A stretch of DNA of 64,000 bases from Liolophura sinensis (taxonomy: Eukaryota > Mollusca > Polyplacophora > Chitonida > Chitonidae), in assembly GCF_032854445.1 (NCBI RefSeq), contig NC_088304.1, forward strand, positions 21,093,704 through 21,157,703, written 5' to 3'. Both the position numbers and the translations under genes were made by a program. Under the pieces are notes generated by a model. It saw only the letters and a list, made by a program, of their open reading frames with translations. It was not told the origin of the DNA and searched no databases. Position 1 is the stretch's first letter. Each line of letters opens with the position of its first letter. Shown here one piece after another: positions 34,372 to 45,632 of the stretch.

Positions 34372-35470
34372 AGTTTATCTGGCACCTCGCCTACATTCCA
34401 CTAAAACGGCTCTTTTCAGAGCCACACAAGTCTTTCCGAAAAGGAACTTTGTAATCTGAAAGCATAGACAGAACACAAACGAACATGTATTTATCAAAGC
34501 ACAACAATAAAGTCGCACACGCCAATAAAAACCAAAGAAACAAAACAGAAAAGATAAATACTTTATTACAGCAGAGTAGTCGAAGTGTATGGAAAGCCGC
34601 TATGAGAACTTATCTCGTTTAGTGCATTTTAAACACAGCAGAGTTGTGGTTTTTTAAAAAAAAAACTGTGGCTTATTAAAACTGTGCAAAGCCAAAGTAC
34701 ACAAACTAAAAGACGACTCAACAGCATATCCCTGCGTGTTTAGAAGTATCCATTGCTTGTATTGATGTGACAAGTACACAGACTTTTGCAGGAAATATAA
34801 CTCATGTCATTGTGGGTGAAATTTTCAATATTTGGTTTTGTGAGACTACTTATAAAATATGCAGCGTTGAAAAAGCGTTATAGGCCTTAATCTAGATGCC
34901 AATTTAAAAGGACCTGCAAAGAAATTTTGTCTTATTTCTCCAAGCCATTTGCCTGCCTATAAAGACATTTTTCGTGCCAATTAGATTGCACCGTTGTTTC
35001 TATCTGTTATCTGTAGCTGTTGCATCCATACAGCTGACACACCGGTTATCATTTGAAGGCACAGAATTGGCTTGACCTGAGCAAATTAAAAATTATAACA
35101 TTTCGTCAAATCATTGGTTTTTCATTGAGAGTTCATTGTATAGAAATGTAGTACAGAGAGGCCAATTTTTTTTAATAATTAGGTGAAGTGTGTCCGGGTG
35201 CGCGAGAGACTGCATGGCGCTGGAGGATTAAAGAAAAATGGCGGCTAACCATTGTTTCCGCTGATCACCTTTTGTCACCATTAAGTTTCCAACTGACTCT
35301 TTAAGAAGTTCTGTCAGGACTAACTCTGTGACGACGTGGCGAGGAGTTAAACATCTTGCAAAGTGTCACTCAAACCTCATATAAATTGTTTGCTGGCTCT
35401 CAAGCTTGCATTACGCTTTCTTATGCCAAGCAGCAAACCTCGATACAATTGCCGTCTTACACTTCTTGCC

Positions 35471-35785
35471 ATGGATTCCAAACACTTCCAGTTGTTTGCA
35501 GATTTGCAGAAAGCAGAGCTGACCTTTAAAAAGGCATGCGAGCAAATTGTGTTTTTCAACAAGCACCTCGACGATCTCCAAATCCGATACGACCGTGCCA
35601 ACAAAGAAGGAAACCGCTACAGCCTTCGTCTGAAGATAGCCGCCGGAGAAGGACTCAGAAATGCTTACTACGAATACGCCTGCAATAAAGCTGATGTCAT
35701 CACCGCACTTCGATACAAACTAATTGGACAAGATGCACACTACGAAATAGACTCCGACATGGACAGTGAAGAGGACAACATGTAA
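35471..35785 (+). CDS. c2: array gene, 104-aa variant
   Basis: Open reading frame with a clean 9-bp deletion removing K49-S50-F51 between the two predicted helices. It also has Q20K and C85Y. Start and stop contexts are normal, and the stem-loop is at 35824-35839. It lies near the degraded left edge of the array, so it may be decaying even though still open. Confidence 0.7.
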   Translation: MDSKHFQLFADLQKAELTFKKACEQIVFFNKHLDDLQIRYDRANKEGNRYSLRLKIAAGEGLRNAYYEYACNKADVITALRYKLIGQDAHYEIDSDMDSEEDNM

Positions 35786-36883
35786 AGTTCATCTGGCACC
35801 TCGCCCCTACATTCCACCAAAACGGCTCTTTTCAGAGCCACACAAGTCTTTCCGAAAAGGAACTTTTAATCTGAAAGCATAGACAGAACACAAACGAAAA
35901 TGTATTTATCAAAGCACAACAATAAAGTCGCACACGCCAATAAAAATCAAAGATACAAACAGAAAAGATAAATACTTTATTACAGCAGAGTAGTCGAAGT
36001 GTATGGAAAGCCGCTATGAGAACTTATCTCGTTAGTGCATTTTAAACCAGCAGAGTTGTGGTTTATAAAAAAAAAACAGTGGCCTATTAAAACTGTGCAA
36101 AGCCAAAGTACACAAACTAAAAGACGACTCAACAGCATATCCCTGCGTGTTTAGAAGTATCCATTGCTTGTATTGATGTGACAAGTACACAGACTTTTGC
36201 AGGAATTATAACTCATGTCAATGTGGGTGAAATTTTCAACATTTGGTTTTGTGAGACTACTTATGAAATATGCAGCGTTGAAAAAAGCGTTATAGGCCTC
36301 AATCTAGGTGCCAATTTAAAAGATCTGCAAAGAAATTTTGTCTTATTTATCCAAGCCATTTGCCTGCCTATTAAGACATTTTTTCGTGCCAATTAGATTG
36401 CACCGTTGTTTCTATCTGTTATCTGTAGCTGTTGCATCCATACAGCTGACACACCGCTTATCATTTGAAGGCACAGTTTTCTTTTGACCTGAGGAAATTG
36501 AAAATTGTAACATTGTCGTCAAATCATTGGTTTTTCATTGAGAGTTCATTGTATAGAAATGTAGTACAGAGAGGCCAATTTTTTTTAATAATTAGGTGAA
36601 GTGTTTCCGGGTACGCGAGAGACTGCATGGCGCTGGGGGATTAAAGGAAAATGGCGGCTAACCATTGTTTCCGCTGATCACCTTTTGTCACCAGTAAGTT
36701 TCCAACTGACTCTTTAAGAAGTTCTGTCAGGACTAACTCAGTGACGACGTGGCGAGGAGTTAAACATCTTGCAAAGTGTCACTCAAAACCTCATATAAAT
36801 TGTTTGCTGGCTCTCAAGCTTGCATTACGCTTTCTTATGCCAAGCAGCACACCTCGATACAATTGCCGTCTTACACTTCTTGC

Positions 36884-37208
36884 ATGGATTCCAAACACTT
36901 TCAGTTGTTTGCAGATTTGCAGAAAGCAGAGCTGACCTTTCAAAAGGCATGCGAGCAAATTGTGTTTTTCAACAAGCACCTCGACGATCTCCAAATCCGA
37001 TACGACCGTGCCAACAAAGAAGGAAACAAATCATTCCGCTACAGCCTTCGTCTGAAAGATAGCCGCCGGAGAAGGACTCAGAAATGCTTACTACGAATAC
37101 GCCCGCAATAAAGCTGATGTCATCACCGCACTTCGATGCAAACTAATTGGACAAGATGCTCACTACGAAATAGACTCCGACATGGACAGTGAAGAGGACA
37201 ACATGTAA
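36884..37208 (+). pseudogene. c3: frameshifted copy
   Basis: ATG at 36884 in TGCATGG (one C missing, so the upstream frame is out of register). An extra A in gtctgaaagatagcc shifts the frame after about codon 58; the shifted frame stops at 37111. The original stop is TAA at 37206. Its spacer variants match c6. Stem-loop at 37245-37260. The change is one base in an A-run, so an assembly error should be excluded. Confidence 0.8.
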
Positions 37209-38303
37209 AGTTCATCTGGCACCTCGCCTATATTCCACCAAAACGGCTCTTTTCAGAGCCACACAAGTCTTTCCGAAAAGGAACTTTGTAATCTGAAAGC
37301 ATAGACAGAACACAAACGAACATGTATTTATCAAAGCATAACAATAAAGTCGCACACGCCAAAAAAAATCAAAGAAACAAAACAGAAAAGATAAATACTT
37401 TATTACAGCAGAGTAGTCGAAGTGTATGGAAAGCCGCTATGAGAACTTCTCTCGTTTAGTGCATTTTAAACACAGCAGAGTTGTGGTTTATAAAAAAAAA
37501 ATTGTGGCCTATTAAAACTGTGCAAAGCCAAAGTACACAAACTAAAAGACGACTCAACAGCATATCCCTGCGTGTTTAGAAGTATCCATTGCGTGTGTTG
37601 ATTTGACAAGTACCCAGACTTTTACAGGAAATATAACTCATGTCAATGTGGGTGAAATTTTCAATATTTGGTTTTGTGAGACTACTTATGAAATATGCAG
37701 CGTTGAAAAAGCGTTATAGGCCTTAATCTAGGTGCCAATTTAAAAGATCTGCAAAGAAATTTTGTCTTATTTCTCCAAGCCATTTGCCTGCTTATAAAGA
37801 CATTTTTCGTGCCAATTAGATTGCACCGTTGTGTCTATCTGTTATCTGTAGCTGTTGCATCCATACAGCTGACACACCGCTTATCATTTGAAGGCACAGT
37901 TTTCGTTTGACCTGAGCAAATTGAAAATTATAACATTTTCGTCAAATCATTGGTTTTTCATTGAGAGTTCATTGTATAGAAATGTAGTACAAAGAAGCCA
38001 ATTTTTTTAAAAATTAGGTGAAGAATGTCCTTGTGCGCGAGAAACGGCATGACGCTGGGGATTAAAGAAAAATGGCGGCTAACCATTGTTTCCGCTGATC
38101 ACCTTTTGTCATCAGTAAGTTTCCAACTGACTCTTTAAGAAGTTCTGTCAGGACTAACTCAGTGACGACGTGGCGAGAGTTAAACATCTTGCAAAGTGTC
38201 ACTCAAACCTCATATAAATTGTTTGCTGACTCTCAAGCTTGCATTACGCTTTCTTATGCCAAGCAGCAAACCTCGATACAATTGCCGTCTTACACTTCTT
38301 GCC

Positions 38304-38628
38304 ATGGATTCCAAACACTTCCAGTTGTTCGCAGATTTGCAGAAAGCAGAGCTGACCTTTCAAAAGGCATGCGAGCAAATTGTGTTTTTCAACAAGCACC
38401 TCGACGATCTCCAAATCCGATACGGACCGTGCCAACAAAGAAGGAAACAAATCATTCCGCTACAGCCTTCGTCTGAAGATAGCCGCCGGAGAAGGACTCA
38501 GAAATGCTTACTACGAATACGCCTGCAATAAAGCTGATGTCATCACGGCACTTCGATGCAAACTAATTGGACAAGATGCTCACTACGAAATAGACTCCGA
38601 CATGGACAGTGAAGAGGACAACATGTAA
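38304..38628 (+). pseudogene. c4: frameshifted copy
   Basis: An extra G in cgatacggaccgtgcc breaks the frame at about codon 41; the shifted frame ends at 38531, and the original TAA is at 38626. Otherwise it is consensus, with the same gttcgcagatttg variant as c7. Stem-loop at 38665-38680. Confidence 0.8.
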
Positions 38629-39365
38629 AGTTCATCTGGCACCTCGCCTACATTCCACCAAAACGGCTCTTTTCAGAGCCACACAAGTCTTTCCGAAAAG
38701 GAACTTTGTGATCTGAAAGCATAGACAGAACACAAACGAACATGTATTTATCAAAGCACAACAATAAAGTCGCACACGCCAATAAAAATCAAAGAAACAA
38801 AACAGAAAGGATAAATACTTTATTACAGCAGAGTAGTCGAACTGTATGAAAAGCCGCTGTGAGAACTTATCTCGTTTAGTGCATTTTAAACACAGCAGAG
38901 TTGTGGTTTAAAAAAAAAACTGTGACCTATTAAAACTGTGCAAAGCCAAAGTACACAAACTAAAAGACGACTCAACAGCATATCCCTGCGTGTTTAGAAG
39001 TATCCATTTCGTGTGTTGATTTGACAAGTACCCAGACTTTTACAGGAAATATACCTCATGTCAATGTGGGTGAAATTTTCAATATTTGGTTTTGTGAGAC
39101 TACTTATGAAATATGCAGCGTTGAAAAAGCGTTATAGGCCTTAATCTAGATGCCAATTTAAAAGATCTGCAAAGAAATTTTGTCTTATTTCTCCAAGCCA
39201 TTTGCCTGCTTATAAAGACATTTTTCGTGCCAATTAGATTGCACCGTTGTGTCTATCTGTTATCTGTAGCTGTTGCATCCATACAGCTGACACACCGGTT
39301 ATCATTTGAAGGCACAGTTTTGTTTGACCTGAGCAAATTGAAAATTGTAACATTGTCGTCAAATC

Positions 39366-39669
39366 ATTGGCTTTTCATTGAGAGTTCATTGTATAGAAAT
39401 GTAGTACAAAGAGGCCAATTTATTTTCATAATTAGGTGAAGTGTGTCCGGGTGCGCGAGAGACGGCATGGAGCTGGGGGATTTAAAGAAAATGGCGGCTA
39501 ACCATTGTTTCCGCTGATCACCTTTTGTCACCAGTAAGTTTCCAACTGACTCTTTAAGAAGTTCTGTCAGGACTAACTCAGTGACGACGTGGCGAGGAGT
39601 TAAACATCTTGCAAAGTGTCACTCAAACCTCATATAAATTGTTTGCTGGCTCTCAAGCTTGCATTACGC
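39366..39669 (+). promoter_or_regulatory. Predicted promoter of the array gene (c5 as example)
   Basis: Elements in order are CCAAT boxes (ATTGG 39366-39370 inverted; CCAAT 39415-39419); AAAATGGCGGC at 39488-39498, an exact YY1-type site; TGACGACGTGG at 39582-39592, a bZIP-like ACGT core; TATAAAT at 39633-39639; and GCATTACG at 39661-39668, about 28 bases below the TATA box. The last resembles the PyCATTCPu cap motif of animal histone genes. The same elements recur in the forward units. The YY1 family is known to act at histone genes. The expected transcript is about 440 nt with a 60-nt leader. Factor identities are inferred from motif match only. Confidence 0.7.
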
Positions 39670-39723
39670 TTTCTTATGCCAAGCAGCAAACCTCGATACA
39701 ATTGCCGTCATACACTTCTTGCC

Positions 39724-40047
39724 ATGGATTCCAAACACCTCCAGTTGTTTGCAGATTTGCGGAAAGCAGAGCTGACCTTTCAAAAGGCATGCGAGCAAAT
39801 TGTGTTTTTCAACAAGCACCTCGACGATCTCCAAATCCGATACGACCGTGCCAACAAAGAAGGAAACAAATCATTCCGCTACAGCCTTCGTCTGAAGATA
39901 GCCGCCGGAGAAGGACTCAGAAATGCTTACTACGAATACGCCTGCAATAAAGCTGATGTCATCACCGCACTTCGATGCAAACTAATTGGACAAGATGCTC
40001 ACTACGAAATAGACTCCGACATGGACAGTGAAGAGGACAACATGTAA
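39724..40047 (+). CDS. c5: intact 107-aa non-histone protein with histone-type mRNA 3' end (representative copy)
   Basis: Intronless 107-codon gene of unknown family. ATG at 39724 lies in GCCATGG, a near-ideal context. An in-frame upstream ATG at 39676 is rejected because it is mutated to AAG in c9 and c10, and because the leader frame is broken by indels in c1 and c3. The protein has two predicted helical stretches (about 3-44 and 49-88) split by an ANKEGN turn, rich in L/F/Y and K/E/D, and ends in an acidic tail (EIDSDMDSEEDNM). There is no signal peptide, membrane segment, zinc site or histone-fold motif. Acidic tails are common in chromatin chaperones; that link is inference only. This copy has F6L and Q13R relative to the commonest version. 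Confidence 0.82.
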   Translation: MDSKHLQLFADLRKAELTFQKACEQIVFFNKHLDDLQIRYDRANKEGNKSFRYSLRLKIAAGEGLRNAYYEYACNKADVITALRCKLIGQDAHYEIDSDMDSEEDNM

Positions 40048-40083
40048 AGTTCATCTGGCACCTCGCCTACATTCCACCAAAAC

Positions 40084-40122
40084 GGCTCTTTTCAGAGCCA
40101 CACAAGTCTTTCCGAAAAGGAA
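40084..40122 (+). terminator. Histone-type 3' stem-loop plus purine-rich downstream element (c5 as example)
   Basis: GGCTCTTTTCAGAGCC at 40084-40099 folds into a 6-bp stem with a UUUC loop, the exact consensus of metazoan replication-dependent histone mRNAs. It is flanked 5' by AAAAC and 3' by ACACA. GAAAAGGAA at 40114-40122 begins about 14 bases later, the place of the U7-snRNA-pairing histone downstream element. The stop codon is 36 nt upstream, within the usual histone range. In known genes SLBP binds the loop and cleavage occurs between the two elements, giving a non-polyadenylated mRNA. The element is present in all forward copies; c19 and c21 have a UUUU loop. Confidence 0.93.
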
Positions 40123-40181
40123 CTTTGTAATCTGAAAGCATAGACAGAACACAAACGAACATGTATTTATCAAAGCACAAC

Positions 40182-40187
40182 AATAAA
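40182..40187 (+). terminator. AATAAA polyadenylation signal downstream of the stem-loop (c5 as example)
   Basis: AATAAA in acaacaataaagtcgc, about 85 bases past the stem-loop and repeated at the same place in most units. Backup poly(A) signals downstream of the stem-loop are known for many replication-dependent histone genes and are used in differentiated or germline cells. It could give a second, polyadenylated transcript form here. Confidence 0.55.
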
Positions 40188-40910
40188 GTCGCACACGCCA
40201 TCAAAAATCAAAGAAACTAAACAGAAAAGATAAATACTTTATTACAGCAGAGTAGTCGAAGTGTATGGAAAGCCGCTATGAGAACTTATCTCGTTTAGTG
40301 CATTTTAAACACAGGAGAGTTGTGGTTTATAAAAAAAAAACTGTGGCCTATTAAAACTGTGCAAATCCAAAGTACACAAACTAAAAGACGACTCAACAGC
40401 ATATCCCTGCGTGTTTAGAAGTATCCATTGCGTGTATTGATGTGACAAGTACACAGATTTTTGCAGGAAATATAACTCATGTCAATGTGGGTGAAATTTT
40501 CAACATTTGGTTTTGTGAGACTACTTATGAAATATGCAGCGTTGAAAAAGCGTTATAGGCCTCAATCTAGGTGCCAATTTAAAAGATCTGCAAAGAAATT
40601 TTGTCTTATTTATCCAAGCCATTTGCCTGCCTATTAAGACATTTTTTCGTGCCAATTAGATTGCACCGTTGTTTCTATCTGTTATCTGTAGCTGTTGCAT
40701 CCATACAGCTGACACACCGCTTATCATTTGAAGGCACAGTTTTCTTTTGACCTGAGGAAATTGAAAATTGTAACATTGTCGTCAAATCATTGGTTTTTCA
40801 TTGAGAGTTCATTGTATAGAAATGTAGTACAAAGAGGCCAATTTTTTTTAATAATTAGGTGAAGTGTTTCCGGGTACGCGAGAGACTGCATGGCGCTGGG
40901 GGATTAAAGG
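40188..40910 (+). other. Spacer of the array unit (c5 to c6 as example)
   Basis: About 700 bp between the 3' signals and the next promoter. It holds an A-run after gtggtttat, a GCGTTGAAAAAGCGTT short direct repeat, and otherwise A/T-rich DNA with no open frame shared between units. Most between-unit differences sit here. I see no second gene, tRNA, 5S RNA or snRNA in either strand of the unit. Confidence 0.6.
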
Positions 40911-41146
40911 AAAATGGCGGCTAACCATTGTTTCCGCTGATCACCTTTTGTCACCAGTAAGTTTCCAACTGACTCTTTAAGAAGTTCTGTCAGGACTAAC
41001 TCAGTGACGACGTGGCGAGGAGTTAAACATCTTGCAAAGTGTCACTCAAACCTCATATAAATTGTTTGCTGGCTCTCAAGCTTGCATTACGCTTTCTTAT
41101 GCCAAGCAGCACACCTCGATACAATTGCCGTCTTACACTTCTTGCC

Positions 41147-41470
41147 ATGGATTCCAAACACTTTCAGTTGTTTGCAGATTTGCAGAAAGCAGAGCTGACC
41201 TTTCAAAAGGCATGCGAGCAAATTGTGTTTTTCAACAAGCACCTCGACGATCTCCAAATCCGATACGACCGTGCCAACAAAGAAGGAAACAAATCATTCC
41301 GCTACAGCCTTCGTCTGAAGATAGCCGCCGGAGAAGGACTCAGAAATGCTTACTACGAATACGCCCGCAATAAAGCTGATGTCATCACCGCACTTCGATG
41401 CAAACTAATTGGACAAGATGCTCACTACGAAATAGACTCCGACATGGACAGTGAAGAGGACAACATGTAA
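41147..41470 (+). CDS. c6: intact 107-aa array gene (R74 form)
   Basis: Full-length open frame with Arg at residue 74, where c5, c7 and c8 have Cys. The predicted protein is identical to those of c20 and c21, 19-21 kb away, pointing to conversion or exchange across the array. Stem-loop at 41507-41522. It shares spacer variants with c3. Confidence 0.83.
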   Translation: MDSKHFQLFADLQKAELTFQKACEQIVFFNKHLDDLQIRYDRANKEGNKSFRYSLRLKIAAGEGLRNAYYEYARNKADVITALRCKLIGQDAHYEIDSDMDSEEDNM

Positions 41471-42566
41471 AGTTCATCTGGCACCTCGCCTATATTCCAC
41501 CAAAACGGCTCTTTTCAGAGCCACACAAGTCTTTCCGAAAAGGAACTTTGTAATCTGAAAGCATAGACAGAACACAAACGAACATGTATTTATCAAAGCA
41601 TAACAATAAAGTCGCACACGCCAAAAAAAATCAAAGAAACAAAACAGAAAAGATAAATACTTTATTACAGCAGAGTAGTCGAAGTGTATGGAAAGCCGCT
41701 ATGAGAACTTCTCTCGTTTAGTGCATTTTAAACACAGCAGAGTTGTGGTTTATAAAAAAAAAATTGTGGCCTATTAAAACTGTGCAAAGCCAAAGTACAC
41801 AAACTAAAAGACGACTCAACAGCATATCCCTGCGTGTTTAGAAGTATCCATTGCGTGTGTTGATTTGACAAGTACCCAGACTTTTACAGGAAATATAACT
41901 CATGTCAATGTGGGTGAAATTTTCAATATTTGGTTTTGTGAGACTACTTATGAAATATGCAGCGTTGAAAAAGCGTTATAGGCCTTAATCTAGGTGCCAA
42001 TTTAAAAGATCTGCAAAGAAATTTTGTCTTATTTCTCCAAGCCATTTGCCTGCCTATAAAGACATTTTTCGTGCCAATTAGATTGCACCGTTGTTTCTAT
42101 CTGTTATCTGTAGCTGTTGCATCCATACAGCTGACACACCGCTTATCATTTGAAGGCACAGTTTTCGTTTGACCTGAGCAAATTGAAAATTATAACATTT
42201 TCGTCAAATCATTGGTTTTTCATTGAGAGTTCATTGTATAGAAATGTAGTACAAAGAAGCCAATTTTTTTAAAAATTAGGTGAAGAATGTCCTTGTGCGC
42301 GAGAAACGGCATGACGCTGGGGATTAAAGAAAAATGGCGGCTAACCATTGTTTCCGCTGATCACCTTTTGTCATCAGTAAGTTTCCAACTGACTCTTTAA
42401 GAAGTTCTGTCAGGCCTAACTCAGTGACGACGTGGCGAGGAGTTAAACATCTTGCAAAGTGTCACTCAAACCTCATATAAATTGTTTACTGACTCTCAAG
42501 CTTGCATTACGCTTTCTTATGCCAAGCAGCAAACCTCGATACAATTGCCGTCTTACACTTCTTGCC

Positions 42567-42890
42567 ATGGATTCCAAACACTTCCAGTTGTTCGCAGATT
42601 TGCAGAAAGCAGAGCTGACCTTTCAAAAGGCATGCGAGCAAATTGTGTTTTTCAACAAGCACCTCGACGATCTCCAAATCCGATACGACCGTGCCAACAA
42701 AGAAGGAAACAAATCATTCCGCTACAGCCTTCGTCTGAAGATAGCCGCCGGAGAAGGACTCAGAAATGCTTACTACGAATACGCCTGCAATAAAGCTGAT
42801 GTCATCACGGCACTTCGATGCAAACTAATTGGACAAGATGCTCACTACGAAATAGACTCCGACATGGACAGTGAAGAGGACAACATGTAA
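42567..42890 (+). CDS. c7: intact 107-aa array gene (C74 form)
   Basis: Encodes the commonest protein version (identical in c8, c11, c12 and c13). It shares the gttcgcagatt variant with the broken c4, three units away, but lacks c4's frameshift. Stem-loop at 42927-42942. Confidence 0.83.
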   Translation: MDSKHFQLFADLQKAELTFQKACEQIVFFNKHLDDLQIRYDRANKEGNKSFRYSLRLKIAAGEGLRNAYYEYACNKADVITALRCKLIGQDAHYEIDSDMDSEEDNM

Positions 42891-43987
42891 AGTTCATCTG
42901 GCACCTCGCCTACATTCCACCAAAACGGCTCTTTTCAGAGCCACACAAGTCTTTCCGAAAAGGAACTTTGTGATCTGAAAGCATAGACAGAACACAAACG
43001 AACATGTATTTATCAAAGCACAACAATAAAGTCGCACACGCCAATAAAAATCAAAGAAACAAAACAGAAAGGATAAATACTTTATTACAGCAGAGTAGTC
43101 GAACTGTATGAAAAGCCGCTGTGAGAACTTATCTCGTTTAGTGCATTTTAAACACAGCAGAGTTGTGGTTTAAAAAAAAAAACTGTGACCTATTAAAACT
43201 GTGCAAAGCCAAAGTACACAAACTAAAAGACGACTCAACAGCATATCCCTGCGTGTTTAGAAGTATCCATTTCGTGTGTTGATTTGACAAGTACCCAGAC
43301 TTTTACAGGAAATATACCTCATGTCAATGTGGGTGAAATTTTCAATATTTGGTTTTGTGAGACTACTTATGAAATATGCAGCGTTGAAAAAGCGTTATAG
43401 GCCTTAATCTAGGTGCCAATTTAAAAGATCTGCAAAGAAATTTTGTCTTATTTCTCCAAGGCATTTGCCTGCCTATAAAGACATTTTTCGTGCCAATTAG
43501 ATTACACCGTTGTTTCTATCTGTTATCTGTAGCTGTTGCATCCATACAGCTGACACACCGCTTATCATTTGAAGGCACAGTTTTGGTTTGACCTGAGCAA
43601 ATTGAAAATTGTAACATTGTCGTCAAATCATTGGCTTTTCATTGAGAGTTCATTGTATAGAAATGTAGTACAAAGAGGCCAATTTATTTTCATAATTAGG
43701 TGAAGTGTGTCCGGGTGCGCGAGAGACGGCATGGAGCTGGGGGATTTAAAGAAAATGGCGGCTAACCATTGTTTCCGCTGATCACCTTTTGTCACCAGTA
43801 AGTTTCCAACTGACTCTTTAAGAAGTTCTGTCAGGACTAACTCAGTGACGACGTGGCGAGGAGTTAAACATCTTGCAAAGTGTCACTCAAACATCATATA
43901 AATTGTTTGCTGGCTCTCAAGCTTGCATTACGCTTTCTTATGCCAAGCAGCAAACCTCGATACATTTGCCGTCTTACACTTCTTGCC

Positions 43988-44311
43988 ATGGATTCCAAAC
44001 ACTTCCAGTTGTTTGCAGATTTGCAGAAAGCAGAGCTGACCTTTCAAAAGGCATGCGAGCAAATTGTGTTTTTCAACAAGCACCTCGACGATCTCCAAAT
44101 CCGATACGACCGTGCCAACAAAGAAGGAAACAAATCATTCCGCTACAGCCTTCGTCTGAAGATAGCCGCCGGAGAAGGACTCAGAAATGCTTACTACGAA
44201 TACGCCTGCAATAAAGCTGATGTCATCACCGCACTTCGATGCAAACTAATTGGACAAGATGCTCACTACGAAATAGACTCCGACATGGACAGTGAAGAGG
44301 ACAACATGTAA
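43988..44311 (+). CDS. c8: intact 107-aa array gene (C74 form)
   Basis: Same predicted protein as c7. The leader carries a T-for-A change (gatacatttgccg) also found in c12, and the following spacer has the cctataaaatctgtgcaaat variant shared with c12, four units away. Stem-loop at 44348-44363. Confidence 0.83.
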   Translation: MDSKHFQLFADLQKAELTFQKACEQIVFFNKHLDDLQIRYDRANKEGNKSFRYSLRLKIAAGEGLRNAYYEYACNKADVITALRCKLIGQDAHYEIDSDMDSEEDNM

Positions 44312-45410
44312 AGTTCATCTGGCACCTCGCCTACATTCCACCAAAACGGCTCTTTTCAGAGCCACACAAGTCTTTCCGAAAAGGAACTTTGTAATCTGAA
44401 AGCATAGACAGAACACAAACGAACATGTATTTATCAAAGCACAACAATAAAGTCGCACACGCCATCAAAAATCAAAGAAACTAAACAGAAAAGATAAATA
44501 CTTTATTACAGCAGAGTAGTCGAAGTGTATGGAAAGCCGCTATGAGAACTTATCTCGTTTAGTGCATTTTAAACACAGCAGAGTTGTGGTTTATAAAAAA
44601 AAAACTGTGGCCTATAAAATCTGTGCAAATCCAAAGTACACAAACTAAAAGACGACTCAACAGCATATCCCTGCGTGTTTAGAAGTATCCATTGCGTGTA
44701 TTGATGTGACAAGTACACAGACTTTTGCAGGAAATATAACTCATGTCAATGTGGGTGAAATTTTCAATATTTGGTTTTGTGAGACTACTTATGAAATATG
44801 CAGCGTTGAAAAAGCGTTATAGGCCTTAATCTAGGTGCCAATTTAAAAGATCTGCAAAGAAATTTTGTCTTATTTCTCCAAGCCATTTGCCTGCCTATTA
44901 AGACATTTTTTCGTGCCAATTAGATTGCACCGTTGTTTCTATCTGTTATCTGTAGCTGTTGCATCCATACAGCTGACACACCGCTTATCATTTGAAGGCA
45001 CAGTTTTGGTTTGACCTGAGCAAATTGAAAATTGTAACATTATCGTCAAATCATTGGTTTTTCATTGAGAGTTCATTGTATAGAAATGTAGTACAAAGAG
45101 GCCAATTTTTTTTAATAATTAGGTGAAGTGTTTCCGGGTACGCGAGAGAGTGCATGGAGCTGGGGGATTAAAGGAAAATGGCGGCTAACCATTGTTTCCG
45201 CTGATCACCTTTTGTCACCAGTAAGTTTCCAACTGACTCTTTAAGAAGTTCTGTCAGGACTAACTCAGTGACGACGTGGCGAGGAGTTAAACATCTTGCA
45301 AAGTGTCACTCAAACCTCATATAAATTGTTTGCTGGCTCTCAAGCTTGCATTACGCTTTCTTAAGCCAAGCAGCAAACCTCGATACAATTGCCGTCTTAC
45401 ACTTCTTGCC

Positions 45411-45632
45411 ATGGATTCCAAACACTTCCAGTTGTTTGCAGATTTGCAGAAAGCAGAGCTGACCTTTCAAAAGGCATGCGAGCAAATTGTGTTTTTCAAC
45501 AAGCACCTCGACGATCTCCAAATCCGATACGACCGTGCCAACAAAGAAGGAAACAAATCATTCCGCTACAGCCTTCGTCTGAAGATAGCCGCCGGAGAAG
45601 GACTCAGAAATGCTTACTACGAATACGCCTGA
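45411..45632 (+). pseudogene. c9: copy with nonsense codon at residue 74
   Basis: Codon 74 is TGA instead of TGC, giving a 73-aa product without the C-terminal third and acidic tail. Downstream the old frame stays open to TAA at 45732. The leader ATG at the old position 21 is AAG, which helps fix the true start. The stem-loop is intact at 45771-45786. The product end coincides almost exactly with that of the deletion copies c15 and c17. Confidence 0.8.

Noticed and set aside
39616-39723. Upstream extension of the array ORF, making a 143-aa protein
   Set aside because: It would need a non-ATG start, or the weak ATG at 39676. It overlaps the TATA box and the predicted start site, and its frame or ATG is destroyed by changes in c1, c3, c9 and c10.
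39609-39950. Second open frame over the same region, about 113 codons and rich in Arg/Gln
   Set aside because: It is an overlapping frame shadow with no ATG start, and it begins upstream of the TATA box. It persists only because the units are nearly identical.
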